In this document: one piece after another, positions 27,483 to 33,757 of the stretch
How positions within the stretch are numbered: position 1 is the first letter of the stretch
How the letters are laid out: every line of letters begins with the position of its first letter
DNA from: a virus
Strand: one strand, 5' to 3'
IMG/VR virus record: IMGVR_UViG_3300021952_000023
Span: 1 to 33,757 of that record
DNA length: 33,757 bases
The notes under the pieces: model-generated
What the model saw: the letters and a program-made list of their open reading frames with translations, nothing else
The model's database searches: none
What the model was told of the DNA's origin: nothing
Program-made: the position numbers and the translations under genes

Positions 27483-29444
27483 TCACCTCGCTAATGCATT
27501 TTGATTTCGTGACTCGGGCGCCAAGTTGTTGATCGGGGGCATCTCGGGGTTTTCGATTGCGCCGCCCACACCCATTGCGGCTTTGGGAACCGCGGGTTTA
27601 ACAGCCGACCAAGTGTTTGGATCGCTGATGGCTTTGAGCACCTTAGAGCGCTCTTCGCCAGGCAACGTGTCCAGCAATTCATCAAATGATTTAGCCGACA
27701 ACGACGCCTCGGCCATCTTTTCAATTGTCTTCTTGCCCACGCGCACGCCCAGAGTGTCCAGCACCTTGTTGGCGGTGGTGGCAAACACGTTGAAGATGTT
27801 GGGCAAGCGATAGTTGGGCAGCTCATCTTTGATGAGCTCAGTGGCGCGCTGCTGGCCGGCATTGATCTGCTGACCCACAGCGGCCTCGGTTTCCAGTTGC
27901 TTGGCAACATCACGCACTTTGGCAAGCTGGTCGGGTGTCAGCACTTCGTTGAGCGCTTCAAAGCGTGCGCCGCCGCGACCGCTGGCGCGCTTGAGCATGG
28001 CTTGCTCGCCGCGGCCCAGCACGTTGAGGAACGGCCCGATGCGCTCGCCGCCGCCTGGCTTTTCCAGCACGGACGCCATTTCTTTGAGCACTTGCGCTTG
28101 GTTCACCGGCGCCGACAACGTAGAGAACGTTGCGCGGGCTTGGCCATACTCGGGCACTTTTGATTCAAAGACTTTGACGTAGTCGTCCAACAGCTGGCGA
28201 GCTGCCAATTGAGTGTCGCGGCCTGCACCAGTGGTGGCCGTCGGACCGTAGGCGATGTCGCCAAGCGCACGCTTGATGTAGTGCAACGATTCGCCGGTGA
28301 TTTCGGCTGTTTGGCCTGGCACCTCACGCATGACAGGCTGGCCGGCAGCGTCGAGAACGCCCGTCTCGACCATCTTGGCGGGCGCCGTCTTGCCCATGAT
28401 GAAGGGTCGGCCTTCCATCTTGGCAATGTTGGCGGCCTGCGCCAGGGTGCCTTCAGGCATGCGAGAGATGACGCCGGTCAGTTCGGTATCGAGTGGCACG
28501 ACAGCGCGGTCGGCAGCTTCGTAGAGCGGCTTGGACGCAGCGCGGCGAGCGTTGATGGCTGCCTGCAAATCAGGCGTTATGCTTTCAATCGTTGATTTGC
28601 GAGCGGCCTCTTGGCCAGCCTCGATGGCTGCACGAGTGTCGACCGCAGCCGTCTTCTTGATCGTCTTCTCAATCGTGGCTTGCGTGCCGGGGCTGATGAC
28701 GCCGCCGCGCGCCAGCGCTTGCTGTGCGGTCAGGCCTTGCGCTTCAGGAGCCTGCAATGCAGCTCGAGCAGCAGCCACCTGTTGGGGTGTGCCCAGCGCG
28801 TCGCGTGCTGTCTTGGCCGCCAATTGGTTGGGTAGCTGGCCCAAGTCCATGGCTTTGCCGGCGGCCGTAACGCCAACTTGAGCAAGTTTGTTGATGACCG
28901 GCGCAGCCAGTCGACCACCGACTTCGTATGTAGCGCCCTCAACGACGTTACCAGCGGCTCGTTGGAGCTCGCCGGCAGCAATGTCAGGGGGTTGGAGGCC
29001 AAGCGCCACGTCAACGGCTCGTAGGCCTTGTTTGGCCGTGCCGTAGCCCAGCGCTGAACCGGTGATGCCGCCCACCGCGGTCCCTAAAGGTCCTGCGCCA
29101 AACGTGCCGGCTGCAGCGCCGCCAGCGCCGCCAAGAACGCCACCAAGCATTTCAACCGTGGGGCCGGCCATTTGGCGTGCCGTGACGGCGGTCTTGTACA
29201 GCCCCGGGTAATCTTTGGCCCAAGCCGGCGGCTCTGCGCGGGGACCGGTAGGCATGCCTTCAGACTCGGCTACGCGAGGCGCGGCCACGCCAAACTTGAC
29301 GCGGATGGCGTCTTGCGTGGCAGTGTTGGCTTTGGCAAAGTTTGGGTCGAGCGGCGCGTACTTGTCGAAGATGGCGCGCTTCGTCGCCTCGTTCGCGTTG
29401 ACGTAGTTCGGGTCTTGGAGAATGTCGATGAGTGCGGTCGCCAT
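27483..29444 (-). CDS. Large internal virion/ejection-type protein (653 aa)
   Basis: The 653-aa protein begins MATALIDILQDPNYVNANEA, with two short repeats (DPNYVNANEATKRAIFDKYAPLD and DPNFAKANTATQDAIRVKFG), a pattern seen at the N-terminus of phage virion proteins. A Gly/Ala-rich hydrophobic stretch (about 93-138, GGVLGGAGGAAAGTFGAGPL...) could cross membranes, followed by long helices. It lies downstream of the 470-aa and 371-aa genes, as in the three-gene ejection cluster of P22-like phages (gp7, gp20, gp16). It probably leaves the head with DNA to form a channel. The GGAG ribosome binding site is clear. Confidence 0.75.
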   Translation of the reverse strand: MATALIDILQDPNYVNANEATKRAIFDKYAPLDPNFAKANTATQDAIRVKFGVAAPRVAESEGMPTGPRAEPPAWAKDYPGLYKTAVTARQMAGPTVEMLGGVLGGAGGAAAGTFGAGPLGTAVGGITGSALGYGTAKQGLRAVDVALGLQPPDIAAGELQRAAGNVVEGATYEVGGRLAAPVINKLAQVGVTAAGKAMDLGQLPNQLAAKTARDALGTPQQVAAARAALQAPEAQGLTAQQALARGGVISPGTQATIEKTIKKTAAVDTRAAIEAGQEAARKSTIESITPDLQAAINARRAASKPLYEAADRAVVPLDTELTGVISRMPEGTLAQAANIAKMEGRPFIMGKTAPAKMVETGVLDAAGQPVMREVPGQTAEITGESLHYIKRALGDIAYGPTATTGAGRDTQLAARQLLDDYVKVFESKVPEYGQARATFSTLSAPVNQAQVLKEMASVLEKPGGGERIGPFLNVLGRGEQAMLKRASGRGGARFEALNEVLTPDQLAKVRDVAKQLETEAAVGQQINAGQQRATELIKDELPNYRLPNIFNVFATTANKVLDTLGVRVGKKTIEKMAEASLSAKSFDELLDTLPGEERSKVLKAISDPNTWSAVKPAVPKAAMGVGGAIENPEMPPINNLAPESRNQNALAR

Positions 29445-29453
29445 GCCGTCTCC

Positions 29454-30866
29454 TTACGGGGCAAGAAGTGGATTTTTGGTATCCACGCCGCCGCCGGCTG
29501 CAGTTCCTTCGGCCGCCATTTCGGAGGTAACGAACTGGCCTTTGCGGTTCTGCATGAGACGCAACACGGTCTTGCCGGCTTCCTTGCGGATGCTGTTTGG
29601 CAAGCTGGGGTCGGCCAACTGGCCGGCAGCTTCTTTGTAAGACTGCGTGTCTTTGTCGGACTGTGGGCCCTCGAAGCGAGGCACCATTTTCAGCGTCAAG
29701 TCAGCGATCGGCTTGAGTTTGGCAATCGCAATCGCGCCTGGTGTGGCCCTGCCAACAAAACCAGCCGCCACGTCGGCCAGACGACCTGCGCCGCTGCCGG
29801 TGGATTGGTCGATCAGGCCGCCTTCTTTGGTGACGTCCTTGAGCTCGGCGATCGCTGTGTCGAGGTCTTTCGACAGCTGCTCGCGCTGATTGCGCGTTTT
29901 CTCGAACGTGGCGCTCGGTTTGCCTTTGATAGCGACCGGTGCACCGACAGCGTCTTTGGCTGGGATGACTTCGCCAAACATGTTGTACAGCGTGACGTTG
30001 CCAGCTTCGTCGGTCGTGGTGTGTGCCACCTTTGTGCGCTCTTGACCTGCTGTGCGAGCTTGCTCGGGCGTGAGTCCTTTGGCCTGCCGCCCAATGACGC
30101 GAGTGGTTTTGGTAATGGGATCGTACTCTTGCGTAAGAACCGCGCCGCCCACATCGATGTTGGAAACGGTAGGTTTGGCTTCGCCAGGAGTGAGCGTTTT
30201 TGTGGCTGTAGTGCCTTGCACCGGCGCAGCTTCTCCGCCCAGGCCAGGCATGGCCAGAACGCGCGTCGTGCCGCCAATATCTTGCGTGACGTAATGCGGT
30301 TTGTTTTGCTTGATAAATTCTTCCATTCCCAAACCGTTTTTATTTTTCCAAGCTAAAAAGTCAGCGGGTTTGGTGGGGATTTGTGAAACAGCTTGCTCAA
30401 ACGGCACGCGCGCCATGATCGGGCCCAATAGTGGGTCTTTGTATTGCGCCTCCAACCATTGCGCCGCAGTGGCCGGATTGTCGACGTTGGTCAGCAAATC
30501 GCGGAATTGTTTTGTGCGAGCACCAACTACTTCGCCCTCAGTTTTCTGTTGGGTCAGTCTTTGTGTCTCTAGTTCGCTCAGCGATTTTTCGACCGCAGGT
30601 ATTTGAGCGCCAAAACCGGCTTGCGCCAGGCCGCCGCGTAGACCCGCGATGTTAATCTTGCCCGTCTGGGCGTCATAATTTTTGGCGTACAGATCGCTCA
30701 ATACATTTTGTACTTTTTCAGCACGTTGTGCAGCTGCAAGTTGATACTGCGCCAACGCATTTTGATTCTGCGCGTTTTGAATTTGCGACATTTGCGCAAA
30801 CTGCCCAAGCTGATTGGGTACTTCTAGCGGGCGAACCTGAAGGGCGATATTCGGATCAATAGGCAT
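29454..30866 (-). CDS. Internal virion/ejection-type protein (470 aa)
   Basis: The 470-aa protein has an N-terminal segment (PNIALQVRPLEVPNQLGQFAQMSQIQNAQNQNALAQYQLA) typical of a class of phage virion proteins with Gln/Asn/Ala-rich helices. Helical and low-complexity regions follow, and the C-terminus (about 370-470) is compact (KPIADLTLKMVPRFEGPQSDKDTQSYKEAAGQLADPSLP). Central position between the other two large helical genes suggests the middle member of an ejection protein set. AAGGAG lies seven bases before the ATG. Confidence 0.73.
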   Translation of the reverse strand: MPIDPNIALQVRPLEVPNQLGQFAQMSQIQNAQNQNALAQYQLAAAQRAEKVQNVLSDLYAKNYDAQTGKINIAGLRGGLAQAGFGAQIPAVEKSLSELETQRLTQQKTEGEVVGARTKQFRDLLTNVDNPATAAQWLEAQYKDPLLGPIMARVPFEQAVSQIPTKPADFLAWKNKNGLGMEEFIKQNKPHYVTQDIGGTTRVLAMPGLGGEAAPVQGTTATKTLTPGEAKPTVSNIDVGGAVLTQEYDPITKTTRVIGRQAKGLTPEQARTAGQERTKVAHTTTDEAGNVTLYNMFGEVIPAKDAVGAPVAIKGKPSATFEKTRNQREQLSKDLDTAIAELKDVTKEGGLIDQSTGSGAGRLADVAAGFVGRATPGAIAIAKLKPIADLTLKMVPRFEGPQSDKDTQSYKEAAGQLADPSLPNSIRKEAGKTVLRLMQNRKGQFVTSEMAAEGTAAGGGVDTKNPLLAP

Positions 30867-30875
30867 GTGTGCTCC

Positions 30876-31991
30876 TTACGCCGTGGGGGTGCCGTAGGCC
30901 GAGCGACGGGTCAACGCGTTGACCAAGTCTTGGTTCGATGAATAATTCAGGTACGACCCCAACGCGTTGGTCAAAGCATTTGCTTGGCCAACTGTACCAG
31001 CGGCTTGAGCTGCGCCTGCGCCGGTGATGTTTGAACCAGCGGCAGCACCGTATTGGCCAGCGGCTGAGCCGACGTTGGCTGCTGCGCTTTGGCCAGACGC
31101 CATTAAACTGCCCAGCGGGTTAAGCTGGTTGGCGCGGTTGGTCTGGTAGCGGTTGAATGCGTTTTGATACTCTTGCGACGCCAAATCTTGTCCAAAGCGC
31201 TCGATGTTCTTTAGACCACCGCCAGACAATAAACCACCACGCGCTGCTGCGCTACGCTCCAAACCTTTAAGGCCTTCGCTCATGCGGAAAGCGTAGCCGG
31301 GATCGGCGGTGAAATCTGCCATGCCAAAATCTTTGGCGTATTTACCATAGTCGGCGCCTTGTGTGCCGCCGGGCAGGCCGAGGTATGTCAGCAACTTGTT
31401 TTGCGCGCCGATACCAGCTTGACGGAAAGGCTCTTGCAAACCTTTTTGCTCTTGATAGATTTGGTATCCCAACGCGTTGGCTTCACGCGCTGCATCAGCT
31501 TGCGTTTGAGCCGCACTCTTTGCCGCGCCTGCGCCAGTTATTGCGCTAGTCAACATTGCGGCAGGCAACAAATATTTGGACAAAGTGCCTGCGGCAGCAC
31601 CGCCACCAGCACCTGTAATCGCGCCCATCAATCCGCCGCCCGCTGCGGAATCACCCGATGCCAGGGCTGCAAATTCATCTGCGCTGATTTTGCCCGCGTT
31701 ATATGCGTCAAGCGCTTGCTGGCCAGTCAAACCAGACGAAGGAGAAAGATTAAGCGCGCTGATGGCTTTGTCGTAAGCTGCGCCGTAGTTGCTAAGTCCT
31801 GGGCCGCCTTCCAAAAACGCGGAGCCCCCAGAAGCAAGTTGCGCAATTTTACCCAACGACGAGTTAAGTTGATCTTGCGAACCTTCGCTGACCAGCTTAG
31901 ACGTGATGATGCTAGAGCCAGGCAAAAAATAGTTGCCGGCTATGACTGCTGCGGATTCAACAGTGTCGCGTAAGTCTGTCCAGAAGCTCAT
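30876..31991 (-). CDS. DNA ejection/transfer-type virion protein (371 aa)
   Basis: The 371-aa protein has a Gly/Ala-rich hydrophobic centre (about 117-160: GGGLMGAITGAGGGAAAGTL, LLPAAMLTSAITGAGAAKSA). The conserved segment FTADPGYAFRMSEGLKGLER, SAAARGGLLSGGGLKNIERF and GQDLASQEYQNAFNRYQTNR (about 227-286) recurs widely in podovirus DNA-transfer proteins. The tail is Ala/Gly-rich. It starts overlapping the 112-aa gene by four bases (ATGA). It likely passes into the host with DNA; exact order within the ejection complex is unknown. Confidence 0.8.
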   Translation of the reverse strand: MSFWTDLRDTVESAAVIAGNYFLPGSSIITSKLVSEGSQDQLNSSLGKIAQLASGGSAFLEGGPGLSNYGAAYDKAISALNLSPSSGLTGQQALDAYNAGKISADEFAALASGDSAAGGGLMGAITGAGGGAAAGTLSKYLLPAAMLTSAITGAGAAKSAAQTQADAAREANALGYQIYQEQKGLQEPFRQAGIGAQNKLLTYLGLPGGTQGADYGKYAKDFGMADFTADPGYAFRMSEGLKGLERSAAARGGLLSGGGLKNIERFGQDLASQEYQNAFNRYQTNRANQLNPLGSLMASGQSAAANVGSAAGQYGAAAGSNITGAGAAQAAGTVGQANALTNALGSYLNYSSNQDLVNALTRRSAYGTPTA

Positions 31992-32326
31992 TGTGTCACC
32001 TCGCGACCGCTGGCGCGGATGTTAATGGATGATGCCGTCCCTGCGATTGTAGAGATGAAGCCGCTCGGTGCCAAGACCTGACCGACAATTTCAGGGAACG
32101 TATAAACCTCGGACGGCTGGAGCGTCTTGGTCTTGGTAATCAAGTTCTGGTTGCCCGCCGTGTCGGCAGCCGTCACCAAGTTCACGCTGATATTAGCCGC
32201 AGCGCCGCTGTAGTTGGTTGCGGTGAACTTGTCAATGATCGTGGTCACGCCCGACGCCGTGTATTGGGTCGTTTGTGTGGCTTCGGCGATCTTGGCCGGG
32301 ATCAGCACTTTTACGGTTACGGTCAT
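31988..32326 (-). CDS. Small beta-rich virion protein (112 aa)
   Basis: The 112-aa protein is beta-rich (MTVTVKVLIPAKIAEATQTT..., TTIIDKFTATNYSGAAANIS, LTKTK-type turns), with few charges, resembling small tail-adaptor or decoration proteins. GGAG precedes the ATG. It links the 458-aa tail protein and the ejection genes, overlapping the latter by four bases. Function inferred from position only. Confidence 0.7.
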   Translation of the reverse strand: MTVTVKVLIPAKIAEATQTTQYTASGVTTIIDKFTATNYSGAAANISVNLVTAADTAGNQNLITKTKTLQPSEVYTFPEIVGQVLAPSGFISTIAGTASSINIRASGREVTQ

Positions 32327-32330
32327 GTTA

Positions 32331-33707
32331 TTACTCCAAAAGTAGGGCGTTGTTCGAGGTGTATTGCGTCATTATCCAGTTTGTACCGTCTGACACAAGT
32401 GTTGCGTTAGCGCCCGCTACGGCGCTCAAGATGGCCGTTGTTGCCGCGCCGCCAGCCAAGGGCACCACATTACTGGACGCTGACACCAGCGTTTGCGCCT
32501 GGTAGTTCTGAAAATGCAACGTGCGCCCGACATTTGTGCTGGCCGTGGGCAGCGTCACCGTGCAGGTCGAGCCGGACTTGTTGTTGATAAGCCAAGTGTC
32601 GCCGTTGGCCACCGTAAAGTCCGCTGTCTTGGTGACGGGCGCGCCGCCGGCGCCGGAGATCACCGACGCAGGCGTGACATTTTTCCAATACTGAAGCGTG
32701 CTGTCGTATTGGATCAGGTCGCCGTTGGCCAGCGTGCCAAACTGCACGTTGGAGTCCGTGCCGCCCAACACCGAGCCTGGCACAATGCGAACGTGCATGG
32801 ACCCGGAGCCGCCCGAACCGGCGTTTGTCACTTCACCAATGTAAGTCTTTTGATTAGGTGCTGACGGCTTGGTTTTAGTGAAACTACCAACATAGGCCGG
32901 GTTGTAATACAGCGGGTCGCCATCGGCCCATGTCTCACCAACGCTGCTGCCGGTCGTGTTGAACCCGCGCAAGTCGCCGCTGATCTGGATCAAGCCAAAG
33001 CCATTGAGCGCAATCGTCTCAGCGGCCACGCCAACGATTTGGTTAGGATCAGTCAACGCCAACGGCGTGGGGGCCACGGTGATGACGCCAGACGCGCCTA
33101 CGGCACCCGTATGGTAGCAAAGCTGGCCCTTGGTGATAGCTGACGATGCCTTGGCGTAGACGTACTCAGACTCGCCCACGCGGATCAAAACGTTGGTCGT
33201 GGCCTGGACGCCCATCGTCGTGCCGCCGTCCCAGTACATGCTGCCCACAGCCGTGGGCACAGGTGACGGCGCGGTGTTGAACGTGAGCCAGGGCACGTTG
33301 TCTTGCTCAAGAGGCGCCATGGTGCCCAACTCAGGGCGGGGCGTCATCTCCAATGCTTGAATCTGCTTCTGGACCTGCGCCACCAGCTCTTGGACGCCAG
33401 GGTCTGGCGACGACGCCAGCGCTTGAAGCTGCTTGTTGATCTCAGCGATCTGGTCCAGCGCCGACTCTTGCGTCGGCTGCTGCTGGAGGCTCTCAATGTC
33501 GATGATGATGCCGTTAATGTCCTCGCTGACCACCGGCGGGGGCCCAAGCTGCAAGTCAACCAACGAGGTCTGGTTCGTGCCGCCGCCCGTCAGGTTGAAC
33601 AGGTTGAGGAAAAACCGATACCACTCACGCGCAATCAGCCCCGTGCGCTGGTCGATCAGCGGGACACGCGGCGGCGTGATGTTAGTGGCATTGATAAATT
33701 CAGGCAT
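32331..33707 (-). CDS. Tail-associated protein (458 aa) with coiled coil and C-terminal beta module
   Basis: The N-terminus (ITPPRVPLIDQRTGLIAREWYRFFLNLFNLTGGG, about 10-43) is a recurrent virion-attachment leader in podoviruses. Residues about 60-125 form a Gln/Leu-rich coiled coil (IDIESLQQQPTQESALDQIA...), then several beta domains (SEYVYAKASSAITKGQLCYH; GFGLIQISGDLRGFNTTGSS). The C-terminal 95 residues (about 360-458) form a beta module ending SDGTNWIMTQ. It is probably a tail or head-tail fibre component. It overlaps the truncated right-edge gene by eight bases. Confidence 0.75.
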   Translation of the reverse strand: MPEFINATNITPPRVPLIDQRTGLIAREWYRFFLNLFNLTGGGTNQTSLVDLQLGPPPVVSEDINGIIIDIESLQQQPTQESALDQIAEINKQLQALASSPDPGVQELVAQVQKQIQALEMTPRPELGTMAPLEQDNVPWLTFNTAPSPVPTAVGSMYWDGGTTMGVQATTNVLIRVGESEYVYAKASSAITKGQLCYHTGAVGASGVITVAPTPLALTDPNQIVGVAAETIALNGFGLIQISGDLRGFNTTGSSVGETWADGDPLYYNPAYVGSFTKTKPSAPNQKTYIGEVTNAGSGGSGSMHVRIVPGSVLGGTDSNVQFGTLANGDLIQYDSTLQYWKNVTPASVISGAGGAPVTKTADFTVANGDTWLINNKSGSTCTVTLPTASTNVGRTLHFQNYQAQTLVSASSNVVPLAGGAATTAILSAVAGANATLVSDGTNWIMTQYTSNNALLLE

Positions 33708-33757
33708 TGGTCGGGCTCGCTAGCAGCTCGGCGCCCATGATGGCGATCTTGACCGGA
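33700..33757 (-). CDS. 3' end of a gene truncated at the right window edge
   Basis: The last 18 codons (PVKIAIMGAELLASPTNA) of a minus-strand gene end with TGA at 33700, overlapping the start of the 458-aa gene by eight bases (ATGCCTGA). The rest lies outside the window. Too little remains to name it; position upstream of the tail/ejection genes suggests a tail or head-completion protein. Confidence 0.55.
   Translation of the reverse strand, partial: PVKIAIMGAELLASPTNA

Noticed and set aside
1-33757. tRNA genes, integrase, attachment site or insertion sequence
   Set aside because: Read both strands for CCA-ended cloverleaf patterns, recombinase motifs and terminal inverted repeats with a transposase; none could be supported.

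Overview
The window is a 33.8 kb piece of a tailed double-stranded DNA bacteriophage genome. It carries a P22-like set of head genes: a P22-type portal, an acidic scaffold-like protein, a P22/HK97-fold coat protein, a two-subunit terminase and three consecutive ejection-type internal virion proteins. It also has parallel beta-helix tailspikes and its own replication genes, including a family A DNA polymerase. This points to a short-tailed (podovirus-like) phage. The small-protein families and base composition suggest a Burkholderiales-type betaproteobacterial host, but that is inference. I see no integrase, lysogeny repressor, tRNA gene or RNA polymerase in this window.

Layout. (1) 1-13421, all on the minus strand and read right to left: terS, terL, five tiny basic proteins, portal, a small helical protein, two small proteins, a tailspike block of three genes, scaffold, coat and two small beta-rich virion proteins. 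A truncated gene runs off the left end. A sigma70-like promoter sits just before the scaffold gene. Three UUCG-loop terminator hairpins lie between the genes downstream of coat. (2) 13422-14382 is a 961-bp gene-free region full of repeats and palindromes, ending in a promoter plus an inverted repeat. (3) 14383-17344, plus strand: a very GC-rich operon of seven genes (two small proteins, a DUF932-like protein, an unknown 132-aa protein, a cysteine-rich 231-aa protein and two tiny membrane proteins). Most genes share an AAGGGG-type ribosome binding site, and the operon ends at a strong terminator. (4) 17423-17840: two tandem repeat arrays, both with a 23-bp period. (5) 17785-24703, minus strand: the replication operon, with a DUF2800-type Fe-S nuclease, a candidate ssDNA-binding protein, three small proteins, DNA polymerase, primase-helicase and a small terminal protein. 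(6) 24791-26709, plus strand: VRR-NUC nuclease, SNF2-type helicase and two small proteins, expressed from a promoter that shares its -35 box with the replication operon. (7) 26706-33757, minus strand: tail-associated protein, three ejection proteins, then a lysis set (membrane coiled-coil protein, M15 peptidase endolysin, holin).

The left end lacks the downstream continuation of the head genes, and the right end lacks the upstream part of the tail/ejection genes. If the genome is circular or circularly permuted, the two ends face each other across a missing stretch expected to hold the remaining tail-adaptor genes.

The parts least explained by known phage biology are the repeat-rich 13.4-14.4 kb region, the GC-rich plus-strand operon with its cysteine-rich protein, and the double 23-bp repeat array at 17.5-17.8 kb beside the primase-helicase operon, which is a candidate replication origin.
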